Shown one piece after another: positions 8,625 through 20,868 of a stretch of 64,000 nucleotides of DNA. The stretch spans positions 21,700,001 through 21,764,000 of the forward strand of contig CM041465.1 of NCBI GenBank assembly GCA_023213395.1, given 5' to 3'. A program made the translations under genes and the position numbers. The number at the start of each line of letters is the position of its first letter. Position 1 is the first letter of the stretch. Source of the stretch: Cycas panzhihuaensis (taxonomy: Eukaryota > Cycadophyta). A model generated the notes under the pieces. That model saw only the letters and a list, made by a program, of their open reading frames with translations. It did no database searches and was not told the DNA's origin.

Positions 8625-11600
8625 CTATTTAAACTTCACCCTTTGCAGTGGTTTGGTAAAGATATCAGCCACTTGATCTACTGTGGGACAATAATCTAAT
8701 TTAACTGTGCCGTCATGAACAAGTTCCCTAATCCTATGGACTTTCGTACTTATGTATTTGGTACAATCGTGAAATACAGGAATTTTTGCCATGCATATTG
8801 CTGATTGATTATCCACATGAAGACTCGTAGGATTTGTTTAGGTGATATTCAATATTTCCAATAATTTTCTCAGCCATATCACCTCTTTAATAGTCTCAGA
8901 ATTAGTAATGTATTCAACTTCGACAGTTGAATCTACAACTATCTTCTACTATCTGGATCTCCATGATATTGGTGTTATTCCAAGAAACGTTACATACCCA
9001 GACGCAGATCTTCCTATATCTTTATCTCCTATAAAGTCTGAGTCTGTGTATGCAGAAAGCTTGAAGTCTGAATTAGGTTCATACAATAGACCATATTTGC
9101 TGGTCGTCTTAAGGTATCTCAACACTCGCACTACTGCCTACCAATGATTCTGCTTAGGATTTATCATGTAATAAGCAAGAATGTCGACATAGTGTATAAT
9201 ATCTGGCCTTGTATTGGTAGTGTAGATGAGGCTACCTACAAGTTTCCTGTAGAGTATTGCGCCTGCCTCCCTAGTGTCACCTTTAGCTGAGAGTTTGGTG
9301 TTAGGATCCATAGGTAACATCACTGGTTGAGCATCTTCTAATTAAAACTTGGTTAGAAGATCGTTGATGTATTTTTCTTGGAAGAGGAAACATTTTTTAT
9401 TCTTTTGTGTTACTTCAATTCCCAAGTAATATTTCATCAAACCAAGGTTAGACAATTCAAACGTTTTGCCGAGGTCCTTTTTTAGCTAGCTTATTGCCTG
9501 TTTACTATTACCCATTACTAGCATGTCATCCACAAAGATTATGAGATAAGTGACTTTATTCTTATGCCGCTTGATGAATAATGTTGCATCAATATCTTGA
9601 TAGTCACAAACCTGATATCCAAGTTACCTCATCCTTTCAGACAACTTGGCAAACCAAGTGTGAGGGGCTTGTTTAAGGCCATAAAAGGACTTTCTGAGCC
9701 TACAAACCTTATGCTCTTGACCTTCGATCTCATATCCTTATGGCTGAGCCATGTAAATTTCTTCTTCAAGATCTCCATTGAGAAACACGGTCTTAATATC
9801 GAGTTGGTGGATTTTCCAACCCTGTTGAGCAGCCAATGCCACAAGAATTCTAATTGTAGGCCACTTGGTTGTAGGTACAAAGACTTCAGTATAGTCGATA
9901 CCTCCTCTTTGTGTAAATCCTTTAGCTACCAACCTCGCCTTGTGTTTTTTGAGGGTGCCATCTGATCTATATTTATTTTTGAACATCCATTTATTTGGAA
10001 CTACCTTTGTGCCAAGTGGTAGATCAACGAGCTCCCATGTACCGTTCTTGATAAGAGATTGGTACTCTTCATTCATGGTGTTTCTTCAAGCTATATGCTT
10101 TACAACTTCTTGGTACGTTAAGGGCTCTTCATTAAGTGTAAAGTGTAATTTTGTTGGTTCAAGCTCAGTATATAATGATTCCTGCATCCTTGCTCTATGG
10201 GCACTTCGAGTGCTAGTTTTGCCCACCTCATCTGGTCATATGTCCTTATTGAGCTGGCAAGCTTCTCGAGATCCTCGAGTTGGGAATGATGTCCTCATTT
10301 CCCCAACTTCTTGATTCTTATCATGTTCGTTAAAATGATTATTTTGTAAGGAGGATGTTGATGTGCCTGAGGAAGATGGTCCTTCCACCATTGTTTTGCC
10401 TTTGTCAACTGAAGGTGGAGAGGATGGTTCTTCTATAATTGCTTTGCCTTTGTCAACTCTGTTATCTTCAAAAGATGGTGCTGGATGTGCACTCATTTAT
10501 TCAGAGTCATAACTTGTATCTTCCAAGGCTCTATTATCAGCTTCCAACATTTGGAGTAATTTATGTTTGTCCCCTCCCCCAAATTTTGGAATCTGAACAT
10601 CATACTTGATAATAATATATAGCGGCGTGAGGGCACTATGGAGTCTAATTTAAGTAACTGATCCTCTATCCCCACAAAAATAACATCTCTGGTAATGATG
10701 ATTTTTTGTTGTAAAGGTATGAAGACCTTATACCTTTCTTAACCATAGGGTATCCAACAAAGATGCTTTTAAGTGCCCTTGGCTGGAGTTTATTTCAATC
10801 TGCATCCAGAATATGGGCATAGCATGTAGAGCTAAAAATTCTAAAGTAGTGAACAATGGGGGCTTGTCCTGACCACTTTTCATTAGGTGATTATACTTCC
10901 TTTGATGGGCTAATAGCATTGATACAATAAACAACTGTCCATATTGCTTCAGCCCATAAATAGGTAGGTACATTTTTATATATTAACATAGCACGAGCCA
11001 TGTTTATGATTGTTCTGTTCATACGCTTGGCAACTCCATTTTGCTGTGGGGTACCTACTACTATTGCTTGATGCTTGATGCCATTATCTCGAAGGTAGCT
11101 TTCAAACTCATATGAGGTATATTTACCAACATTATCAGTTCGAAGACATTTGAGTTGATAACCTGACTCTTTTTCAGTGAGGGCTTTGAATTCCTTGAAT
11201 ATGCAGAATGCTTCATCTTTCTTGTGTAGAAAAGCTACCCATACTTTTCTAATGAAATCATCAATGAAAGAGATGTAATATAGTTTGTCCTTCAGTGAAG
11301 GAATGGGCATTGGCCCGCACAAATTAGAGTGTACTAATTGTAATGGATGGCTTGATTTCCACTGACTTTTGGAAAAGGGTTATCGATGAGATTTGGCAAT
11401 GATATAAGCTTCACATTTAAAGGGCTTAGAGGAAAACTTTGGAAGGTTTGGAATAGTATTAGAAAGATCTCTAAGTCTATCAATGTGAACATGGCCCATA
11501 CGAGCATGCCAAAGAGCTTCTAGTGACAATGTTGGATGGGTTAAGATGGAATTAAATGTAAATTCTTCATCGGCACAAGGGCTTTGGGCACAATGGGCTT

Positions 11601-13164
11601 CAGAAGATGGAGAGCCATTCAGTCGAAAGAGTTTGCCAGAGAGATGTCTAGTCAAAACCACCTGATTAGTTAGAGGGTGAATGACCTTAAGAGTCTAGTC
11701 ATTTGCGATTACACTTAGATCAAATCCACGAGAAACAAGTGTGGATAAAGAGAGTAGGTATTATTTGAGATTGGGTATGTATAAGACATCAAGCAATGTA
11801 AAATCTTCTAAGCTTGGAAGTTTCAGGCGAATGTTGCCAATTCTTTCAACAGGTTATTGTGATTTATCAGCCATGTGAACAACTCCATGAACATTTGAGT
11901 CAAATATTTGATATAGATTGCGATTGCATATCATATATTGAGTTGCTCCATTGTCCATGATCCACTGTCCATCGATTGAAGCCACGCTATTGGCAATTCT
12001 AATAGGGCTTGGCATTGGTGAAGGGAATTCACAAGTGATATATTCACACCGAGCTTCAAAGTATCTCTTTGGTTGGTCAATGGCATTTGATGCTAAAGAT
12101 CCCTCAATTCTTTGTATGTACGCTTGTATAAAACTTACACCACTAAAGGATTCTTCACAAGTTTCTTCAACATTGTGAGCTCCATGTTTTGGTTAGAACT
12201 TGGCCAACTTATAAGTGGCAGTTCTGTAATCTTTTGCTAAGTGTCCTTTGTGGTTACACTGATCATACATCATGGTTTGATTACCAGTCCCTGAAGAAGT
12301 ACTAGTTTGGCTTGACTGTCTTGCTCTTTATTGAGGTGGCCCTTGGCCTTGAAATTGTTAAGGTTGTGATTGAAGGTTTGATTGACCTTGTGGACGATTT
12401 CCTATATTTCTTTCTCTTCCTCTTACTCGATTATTTCCTCTGCCACGAGAGGGACCTTGATTTTTTGTATAGCAAACTTCTTCATCTACCTCAAAGGCTG
12501 CATCTAAAAGAGAGTCAGAGGCTACAAAGTTTGTATCAAAGGTCTTGTTAAATTCTATAAACTTCTTGGCAAGTGCTTTGAAGTTGAGTGTCTTCAATGT
12601 TCCATTAGATTGAAGACTTCCAAGCAAGTTTTTATAATCAGGGGCATGTAAACATGACTGAATCAAAAATGCCCAAGTGATGCATTGGGTCTTAAAGTCT
12701 TTATCAATTACCTGTTTGATTGGTCGAAGGAGATTTATTGTCTCATGAGCTTGTCCCTTCTGCATTTTTAATTTGTTCGTTTTCAAAATAAGATGAATAA
12801 ATTCTAAATCTAACTTTGTATTAAAGTTCTTTCTAAGAACTTCTAGGACCTTCTAGGCTGTATCATGTTCCTCTTCGTTTATTAAGTTGTGCAAGGAGTG
12901 ATCAATGACCAACAAAATTCCTGCACGAATCTTTTCATCATCTATCTCCCATTATAGTTTAGCTGTAGCATCTATAGGAGCTGTTGGGGTGGATCCATTA
13001 GAAGCAACTGTTACAGCCGTTGCTGGTGTGTTGGGTGTAGGCTGCAAGTGGGTTCTCTAAATGCCTTCATACTTTGTAGCATTTTTAATTCCAGTGTTTC
13101 ATATATCCCAATTTTCTTTGCCTTTTAATATGCAGTTAATATTTTACTTAAATTGAGATGACAT
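8625..13164 (-). pseudogene. Copia-2 gag-pol polyprotein, stops and at least one frameshift
   Basis: It starts at the ATG at 13164 (MSSQFK). Gag (13160-12190) is highly charged and ends in a knuckle-like QCNHKGHLAKD whose first and last Cys have become Tyr. A protease-like MDNGAT is near 11955. GAG-pre-integrase ALWHARMGHVH is near 11500. Integrase at 11322-10891 has FIDDF and RTDN, but the catalytic Glu is Lys (GVAKRMNR). Reverse transcriptase at 10076-9100 keeps IFVDDML; RNase H at 9131-8625 has YTDSDF and DNQSA and ends DIFTKPLQ. Gag and integrase share one frame, and the part after about 10900 uses another, so a frameshift lies near 10900-10980. Plus-strand ORFs across 9597-10314 are antisense shadows of the RT. 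Confidence 0.9.
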
Positions 13165-15060
13165 GGTGATGATGAAGAAGTAGAAAAGAAGATAGAAGTA
13201 TATGTCACTAACACATGTGGCTAGTACACCTAGCACAATAGGGATATAGAAATGATTGTTATGATGAGAAGCAAGCAATGATTAATTATTTTTTAATAAT
13301 TATATAAAAAATGAATATAAGTAATGATGTAAGAATGAGGCCTAATGTAGAGTTGGCAAAGAGTGGTGATGTGTCATGCCACTAACCTCTCGCTTATGTC
13401 TAAATGTAGGTGAGGTTTCGATGCCTAGGGCTTCTAGTATATGATTAAGATCTTCACCTGCGATACCCGCACCTGCGCTTAGTGATGAAATCCAAGTCAC
13501 AGTAGAGCCTAGGTGCTCCCAGTCCTCACCCAGTTCACCAATGAGTAGCTATATACCTCCTTTAAAGAGTCAAACTGTATTGTGTATCCCATGGTTAAGG
13601 TTTTCAGTTTTCCCGAGTGGTTATCAGGATTATCCCTGATTGGAGGCCATAGGTATGGCTAACCTATCCCTCCACCACTATTCCAGTTAAGACCAGACCC
13701 AGTATGAAACTCACACCTCCCTTAGGGCCTAGAATTCGGCCAACCTTGGTCTATTTCAACCAAGGCAAGTGTGCACACAAGTCAAGAACTGGCGGTGTAG
13801 ATCGTACGGATGAGATTCCTTTTAGGAATAGTATAAGATGTTTCTGTATAACTGAAAACTGAAATAGAAACTTGCCAAATGTGCTTGCTTGCTTTTCGTG
13901 CTTGCTTTATTATTGTTGCTACTTTTGTGATGCTTTATACTATGTGTGTAAATAGAAAAGCATACTAGATTTATCAGGGGAACTAGATGTTGATTCTGAT
14001 CCAAGGTTTCCCTTGCTTTAGTATAATGTTTCCAAATATGATTTTAGAAGTTTTGATACAAAAGCTACAATGGGCTAAAATATGGATCAACTTGCTGTTA
14101 AAATGATGATTTTTCTAAATCTATATGCATGCTATTTTTTCCTATTTTGTGATTTTTTCACAAAATTTACAAATAATGATAAATGGGCAAATTTTTAAAA
14201 ACTATAAATATGAAGGCCTAAATGATGAAATCTAAATTTATGATAGAAGGAAAGAGTGTTCAGAATGTCATTTTTGATAGATTTATGAAGTCAGATTTCA
14301 AAAAAGACACAAAAACTTTTCTACTTGAAAAAGCACCAAAGTAAAATCATGCCAGATCAACTATCTCAAAATATGGATTTTAATATATCAAAAGTTATAT
14401 TTTGACATGTACATTAACTTTTTCTTCTTCACCATCTATAAAATATGCCAAAAAATTTCCCGAAATGCCCTTGCAAGGTCCTTTGTGGGGTTGAGTAGGC
14501 AAAATCAGCAACCGTGAGAAACTACATAGATCTCACTAACTAGTGGATCAAATTTGATGATATTTGTCTTAAAATGATATTAAGACATAAATGTGCCATA
14601 TACCTTAATAAAACTTTCAGATCTTTAGCTTATAATTGAAGGATTTCATTAGGAAAATTGCTTTAAATCACTTATCCACAAAATTTACCATTTTTATCAT
14701 AGCCAAAACTCGCTGTTGTAGGTTGAATCTAAAGTTTCTCTAGAAAATAAAAATTATCCTCTAGTGAAGGTGACCTTGCATGCCAAATTTCATCAAATTC
14801 TAAGATGGTTGAATTTTTATGAAAATTTAGGCCTTTAATGCTTCTGAGACTATTCTAGCAATTGAACGGCTTCAAAAACCTATATTCTTCACCTCTGAAT
14901 TTCTTCACACATGTACAAAGTAGTAACATGTAAAATACTATAATTTTATACTCTCAAAATGTTAAAAAATTAAGGAATGCACTCTTAATACTTCATATTG
15001 AAGGTGAAGGAGAGGCAAAATGACTCTATGCAAGTGGAATGGAGTGAATAGAACCCCTTT
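13165..15060 (-). other. 5' leader of Copia-2
   Basis: About 1.9 kb without a supportable gene. It is colinear with the Copia-3 leader (49013-50995) over most of its length, with blocks of high similarity such as the one around 14460-14520. The length is large for a Copia leader. No long ORF is shared by the two copies. Confidence 0.7.
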
Positions 15061-15074
15061 TGGCTCTGATACCA
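15061..15074 (-). other. Primer-binding site of Copia-2
   Basis: The minus strand reads TGGTATCAGAGCCA, two bases from the 5' LTR, complementary to initiator-methionine tRNA. Confidence 0.9.
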
Positions 15075-15076
15075 CA

Positions 15077-15388
15077 TGAAGGAAGGATGGATCTAGGAGA
15101 TAAATCACTCACATGCACACAATGGCAATGGAGAATGAAAAAGAAGATGAAACAAGATATGAGAGCAAGCTTGGAGGTGAGAATGAATAATGACTCCCTT
15201 CTTGAGATTTCACCTTTTATTATTGAGGATGAGCATTAGGGTTAGGATTTTTTCGCCTAATGACATGAACCTAAAATTACATCTAAATGCACATAAAGTA
15301 TATTTCATTAAGAGACTAATGCTAATAATATATCCTAAGGTCACATAATTAATCTACATAAATGACCTTGATACATTAACCTCTTTCA
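15077..15388 (-). repeat. 5' LTR of Copia-2
   Basis: 312 bp, same ends as the 3' LTR, flanked outside by ATGGA (15389-15393) and inside by the primer-binding site. Confidence 0.93.
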
Positions 15389-15393
15389 ATGGA

Positions 15394-15876
15394 TGCATGG
15401 GGAGCTATATATTATGATGTTTTTTGATTGATTACCATATGGTCTGTGATAAAGGATTGTTTGAGCTACCTACACTTCCTTTCATGTAGGGCCATACTCC
15501 TAGCAAGCGCACACACAATCACCAAGAGTATTAGCGATAGACATATGTGAGGCTAGGAGGCAAGGCGACATACATGTCCACGTAGAAACATAGCGGGATA
15601 TGCAAAGGAAGCGCAAGTGGGAAGGGAGTGATGATACTCTAAAATGTCATCCTAGTTGGGGAATGTAGCCAACCTCAAGAGCGACAGGGACAACACATTC
15701 AATTAGGAGGATTAGGGCCCCAAAAAAAGGGGGGACAAGGTGTTCCGCGAGGGGAACCCGAAAGAGGCAGGAAGGTTACCCTAAGCCGCCATTCCACCTG
15801 TGACTAAGGGGAATGTGGATGCACCTAGGATGGTATTTTAGGCTTATTTCGGAGTGTAAAGAAGAGGGTGACATAG
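15394..15876 (-). other. Tat-1 sequence beyond the pol stop
   Basis: No gene of more than a few dozen codons. It follows the Tat-1 pol stop on the minus strand and includes an A7G6 run at 15722-15734. Together with 7548-7818 and the PMD pseudogene it forms the region between pol and the presumed 3' LTR. Confidence 0.5.
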
Positions 15877-17012
15877 TCATGCATAAAATGTTTTTAGGAA
15901 TTTCCCATTAACAACCTTCTCAAATTCAAGGCCCTCTAGGGTGGCGATCTGATAAGCGTCGTTCCCAAGACTCTCAAGGATGACAAAAAGGCCAACCCAC
16001 TTAGGTCCAAATTTGGTTAAGCGATCATGGAGATATGCTAGTTTAACAGTAGCTGAGAGCATAGGGTGAAGAGGGCATTGCTTTTGACACACGAGGCAAG
16101 CACCATGAATGGTGGTGAGGTTACAGGTCACGATTGAAGGATCAATTCCCTTAATATTAGAGTAGTCCCACGTAAAAACATCCTGAAACTCTTGGAATAG
16201 AAGGGTATACTCCTTCACTTCATTAGGAGAGCATTCCATCCCTACCTTAATGATTTTGCCTGGGGCAAGGCTATGTCCTTGGTTTCCCCCATGCACATGG
16301 CATTCCCCTCCTCAAAGTGGAGCTGGGCTCGGTCAATAGGAAGGGATGGAACAGGGGTCAGAGTGGGGTCAGTGAGAGAAGACCCAATAGCTAAAACCTT
16401 CTGATAACCAAGCCTATGGTGACCAGAAGGAAGGTTGGGCACGGAGCTGACTAAGTGCTCAAGCAGGGCTTTTCCATTCTTAAAGTAGTCCACCCCATGG
16501 ATGACCATACTTCAAGAAGATGAAAGGTGAAGGAAAGTAGAGACAGTGGGACCATGGTGGTTGTCATGCCACTCGGTGTTCTCGAAAGACTCCCTGGAAG
16601 AGCTAGAAAGAGGTCCCTCACAAGGGATAGTCAGAGGTTCCCTAACCTCATTACCTATGTGTGGCAATGAAGGGGATGAATCAAGGAGCACCTGATCAAC
16701 AGGGGTGATGACATGAGACACAAGAGGAGAACTAGTTTCTCTAATTGTAGAGGTTCCAGAGCAGGATCTAGAATGAAGGAGGTGCCCCTTACTCGTGCCT
16801 AGAAGAGAAATAGGGTGAGGGAGATTCTCATCCTCACCATCGGACTCATCGTCACTAAGTATGGTAAGGTACCCATAACTTTCAACACCAATAGGAGTGA
16901 AACATGTGAGGTTGGAAGAAAAGGATGAAGGGTCTTCTTCTAAAAGAGATGAGCCATGGATGTCAATAGAATAAGTAGAGGCATGGGTAGAAAGACCTTT
17001 GTCACCTTTCAT
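15877..17012 (-). pseudogene. Tat-1 pol remnant: linker, RT start fused to integrase tail
   Basis: From 17012 to 16240 the protein is a Ser-, Pro- and acid-rich linker (ILSDDESDGEDENLPHP). From about 16230 it enters the start of a Tat-type reverse transcriptase (EFQDVFTWDYSNIKGIDPSI). At about 16041-16056 it jumps from HPMLSATVK to LAYLHDRLTKFGPKWVGLF, which is the C-terminal integrase segment, and ends GKFLKTFYA. The RT core, RNase H and integrase core, normally about 2.5 kb or more, are gone. The paralogue at 48238-48686 keeps the RT after the same point, so this copy has an internal deletion. The remnant cannot be autonomous. Confidence 0.82.
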
Positions 17013-17730
17013 TTAGCCATGAGATGCTTGATGGGATTGTCGTGGTTGTTTAATGGGAGGAAGCTCCTGAGAGACAACTCACATTCGCCCTTCGTGGATG
17101 AATTTAAGTTGCCCCCAATGGGATGAGCACATGGCTCCCATCTGATCAAGCCATGGGTGTCCCAACAATAAATTATAGTTGACGCCAACATTGAGGACTA
17201 CAATATTAGCAAGGATAGTCTTATCCTTAAGAGTAAGTGGGATAGACACCGATCCCATGGGTGTCTTTTTGCTACCATCATAGCCTTGGCATCGCCATGG
17301 AACCAATTCTAAAGATGATATACCGAGCTCTTACATAACACGTAAGGGCATGACATTAACGGAAGAACCATTATCGACAACAGTTATTTGTAAAGTACAA
17401 TTCAGAGTATCGATGGTAATAGTGAAAGGGAAGTGCCATTGGAGCTCCCTTTCACTAGCAAGGGGAAGATCCTTAGGATCAAAGGAGATGACGGGCTCAC
17501 GACTTAGGGTGACACCCAAGGCGTGAACGAGCACGTCACCTAATCTTAAAGCCTCCAAGAGTAATGTGTGCTATTCAGGGTAGCTCCTCAAGACGTCCAT
17601 TATGGACATTCTGGTAGCCACAGTATGGAGCTTATAAATGACAGAGAAAGGCTTCCCCTTCACAGTAGGTTAGGGGAGAGCCCTTCGAAAGTCATAGCGA
17701 TAAGGGTGCATAGGAATGGTCTTGGGAAGT
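17013..17730 (-). pseudogene. Tat-1 retropepsin region
   Basis: The minus strand reads VVDNGSSVNVMPLRVM near 17350-17400, with an Asp-x-Gly-Ser active-site motif of the aspartic protease type. It then has ELVPWRCQGYDGS and YNLLLGHPWLDQMGA near 17140, the second conserved protease block. A stop lies between the two parts near 17330. The same blocks occur on the plus strand in Tat-2 at 46985-47400, which supports the reading. The protease would cleave the Tat polyprotein; here it is broken by stops. Confidence 0.82.
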
Positions 17731-19728
17731 GCGGGGGATTCTGAAAGAGAAGTTTCCAGAAGAGAGTTAGGATGAGATGTGGATGAAGAGGTACTGTTCA
17801 CCTCTTCGATCACTTGAGATTGGGTTAAGGCATACAATGGAGTGGTCTCAAGTAACTGAATGACCTTCTTTCCCTTATTCTGAGATTGCGATGGTGAAGG
17901 GATATGTTAGTTAGGGGAACCCGAGGAAGAGGACAAATTCCTCACACCCTTCCCTTTGGTTTGTGAAGGGCAAGGGTTAGGAGACCTCCCTCGGTTCTGA
18001 TTATTCTTCTGCTGGGGGTTGCGATCACGTTCCCCATGTTTGGGGAAGGGATCTCTATGAACGGGCTGATCTAGGTTAAGTCTAGATGCCTATTTGAGGG
18101 AAGAGTCATGTTGCAGGGCAGCCTTAGGATGTTGTGCCCGGCACCACGAATCATCATGGAAGCACTCCCCATGGATGAAGCACCACTTCTTCTTAAGGGA
18201 GGAGTCAGGTTTCCTCGCTTGAGAGGATTAGGTGTTACCACCCCTGGAAGGAGCAGCTTGGGAAGCCTAATGAACTGGCTGTTAGATGTGGGAGATGAAG
18301 GAGTTTAAAGGTTGATCTCCTTCATAGTATGCTCAAATGAACATATGGCTGAAGTGAGAGGGTCTAGGGTCTTCTCGGTAGAATGGGAAGAAGACCTAGT
18401 GGGTTGTTGAGTTTTGGTTTCTTTTGATGGTGGTGGAGCCTCATGTCACTATGAGGACTTTAGAGGTTTCTTGAGTCCAGCCTGGATCTTAATGGCCTCG
18501 AGTCCTAAGCACTTCTCTATAGTAGAGTCGCATGTAGTTGCCCCCATCTTTAGGACTTCTATGTGAACTTTTGGATGAAGGGCATTGACAAAAAGGTCCC
18601 TCTTCAACTCCTCAGGCAAAGTAGCCTTAGTGGAATGAATAAGGTCATGGAAATGCTGCACAAAGTCACAATTCATTTCATTGTGACATTGTTTAAGTGA
18701 CAAAAGGGATTTCATTCCACTCTTAAATGGGCGAGCCATGTCAAAGTAGTTGACGAACTCATCCATGAGTTATTGGAATGAGAAGATAGAATGTACGGGT
18801 AGGTGATAAAACCATTTGAGGGCATTCCTTGAAGAGACCATAGAAATAGTTTCATGAGGATGTGATCATAAGCCTAACAGTCAATGCATGCCATAGAAAA
18901 TCTATGAATATGCTCTGCTGGCTCTTCCGACGAAGTCCCATTGATTTTGGGGACTTCAGGGGGGTGAGACGGTAAGTTAGCTTTTAGCACCTCAACGGAT
19001 AATGGGGTTGACTGATAGTCCATAAAGGGACATACCCTTGACTGGACCATAAGGTTAACAGAAGTTGGAAATGATGGCAGGTAGGTTTGGCCAAATTCTC
19101 CTTAGAGGGTTTGGTTCGAAAGGGGATGTTGTCCTCCTATCGCTGGGTGAAGAGGCACAAACCCCACATTTAAAGAAACCTACATGGGAGCAGATAGGTA
19201 TGACATACCCATCCCTCCTAAAGAGAGTGCTCTCTCTTGAAAAGGAGCTTGAGGGAATAAGCCTTGGGAAGGAGTTAAGCCCCCTTACAAAAGCGCAATG
19301 TAAGGCACCACACAAGATGGCAGAAAGGAGGGGTGAGGGACCAGATTCTGCCTATATGGGCTCCCCATAGGTGGTGCAACCCCATAAGGATGCAGAGGGT
19401 CCACCCCATAAGTAGGTAGGGAGTTCCCTTTACCATGCCCCCACTGTTGAGTAGTGTAACTGGGAGGTACGTAGAGAGAAGGGTCCCTAGGTTGGTGTTG
19501 GGATTGTGTGGGGACAAACCCCACGTGACTAGAAGTAGGGGGACATGTGGGTCCCCTAGGTCTAATAGGTGGATAAACAACGATAGGAGGAGGACTAGTG
19601 GTTTGACTAGTCAGGGGCATGCTCAACCCGAGTTGGGAAGATGACATGCCCTGGGTGGTTCCCAAGGAGTATATACCATGGGGAGAAGAAGAAGATGTAA
19701 AAGGTAGGCTCATCGTGGGTGAAACAAC
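17731..19728 (-). pseudogene. Tat-1 gag, main part
   Basis: Three recognisable parts in coding order. (a) 19728-19285 is Pro/Ser/Thr-rich N-terminal Gag (SSPHGIYSLGTTQG, PPSYTTQQWG). (b) 18766-18449 is the retrotransposon Gag core (MDEFVNYFDMARPFKSGMKS, then EELKRDLFVNALHPKVHIEV). (c) 18180-18120 is a zinc knuckle KKWCFIHGECFHDDSWCRAQ with spacing C-x2-H-x4-H-x4-C, the form typical of Tat Gag. A Ser-rich linker follows to the protease. Stops and frame changes separate the parts. A solo LTR at 19729-20373 cuts off the first part. The long minus ORF reaching 19923 is a hybrid of Gag and LTR sequence. Confidence 0.82.
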
Positions 19729-20373
19729 TGTTAGAATGTGACAACAAATGGTTAGAAGGCTAAATGTTTGACATGTTAGCATCACAAGTTCCCCCCCAAA
19801 TGTTCCAAGGGGGGTTCCAAGGGGGGTAGGAGCCTCCCTTGCCCAGGGGGGTGCGAGGGGCATGGAACGCCCCCTACTAAGAGGGGGTTCAGGGACGATA
19901 ACCCCCGACCTGAAAATTAGCACTAGAAACTATATTAAATTGTAAAGAGAATCAGGGTCGTTCAATAAAAATACCCTTGATTCTACAGTCAAGATTTGTG
20001 CTATGTATGACCCACTCATGTAGCCTGATTTAGGGCATATTTCTTTATGTTAAGGTTGCTCAATGTACTGTGAGTAGGGCAGTGGCTGGTTGTTGTTGCT
20101 GAGAGTACTCTACTATGGTTATGTACACTATCTCCATTCTGTGATAATGAAGATCGATACCTTTCCCGTGTGGATGTTTCCCTAGCACATTACTTGGGTT
20201 TTACCAGGTTATATTGGGTGTATTTATGTACTTGGCTTTCTTGTTTAATTTATTTATTTTATCTCTAGTTTAAGAACTTACATGTAATTTTTAGTTTTGA
20301 TTTCTATAATCAGTTGCAATAATAGGTTAGATCTTGGTGGCGGTTTAAGGGTTGGGAACTTGTATTCTCAACA
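19729..20373 (+). mobile_element. Solo LTR of the Copia-1 family
   Basis: 645 bp, beginning TGTTAGAATGTGACAAC and ending ATTCTCAACA, alignable to the Copia-1 LTR over its length. No internal element sequence is next to it. The flanks are ACAAC and GCAGC, a target-site duplication differing only by two A/G changes. It splits the Tat-1 gag. A solo LTR results from recombination between the two LTRs of an element. Confidence 0.85.
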
Positions 20374-20795
20374 GCAGCTAAACAAGATAAGCAAGGTGAA
20401 GGAGATGTAGAAGAAAGGGGTGCAATACTTCGCAAGACATTCTCAAACCACTTTGGGGGTGGTTGGAGATGAGCAGCTTAGAAACATTGACTCAAAGCTT
20501 CTACTACATCAGCGAGAGGGGTATCTGGCTGATCATAAGAGGTAGAAGGAGCCTCATACCAAGTGGATCCCATAGGACAGTCCTCATGAGAATCACCATG
20601 GGGGTGGCAAAACTCTAAAGGAGATGTAGGTTCTACTCCATATGTAGAGGAGTGGTGAGACTAAGGGTGTGGTTAGTCACCCACATAATAAATGGGGTCT
20701 TCATTTCCTTGGGCAGACCCTTGGAAGGAAGTAGGTGGCTCTAGGGAATCAGACATGTAAGCATGGTATGCTCAAGCTGAAAGAGATCCCTCCAT
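20374..20795 (-). pseudogene. Tat-1 gag, N-terminal part
   Basis: Read on the minus strand from an ATG near 20795 it gives MEGSLSA, AYHAYMSDSLEPPTSFQG and PPPKWFENVLRSIAPLSS, with a few stops. The Tat-2 copy at 30183 begins MEGYLSEWAYHAYIF, which supports this start. It joins the main Gag part across the solo LTR. Confidence 0.7.
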
Positions 20796-20868
20796 GATTA
20801 GATCGGGATCTGATGCAGGAAGGGAATGATATAAAGGCCCTTCTGGCAACAGAGGTAGGCCTCGTAAG

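Larger units (their letters stand above)
7824..15388 (-). mobile_element. Copia-2: full-length Copia retrotransposon, inactivated
   Basis: 7565 bp on the minus strand with 312-bp LTRs at both ends (7824-8135 and 15077-15388) and a perfect ATGGA target-site duplication (7819-7823 and 15389-15393). The domain order is Copia. It has a leader of about 1.9 kb before gag and about 490 bp between pol and the 3' LTR. By eye about 15 of 312 LTR positions differ, so it is moderately old. Copia-3 at 48687 is a second member of the same family with the same LTR length. It is inserted in the 3' part of Tat-1. Confidence 0.93.

Noticed and set aside
9597-10314. Plus-strand ORFs of 122 and 124 codons
   Set aside because: They are the antisense of Copia-2 reverse transcriptase and the preceding linker, with no domain of their own. 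The same holds for 54111-54512 in Copia-3.
16512-17012. 166-codon minus ORF as an independent protein
   Set aside because: It lies in frame context between Tat protease and RT and has a paralogue at the same place in Tat-2 (47455-47751), so it is a polyprotein linker.
19285-19923. Minus-strand ORF of 212 codons as a gene
   Set aside because: Its first part is LTR sequence and its last part Tat-1 Gag; the solo LTR boundary at 19729 cuts through it.
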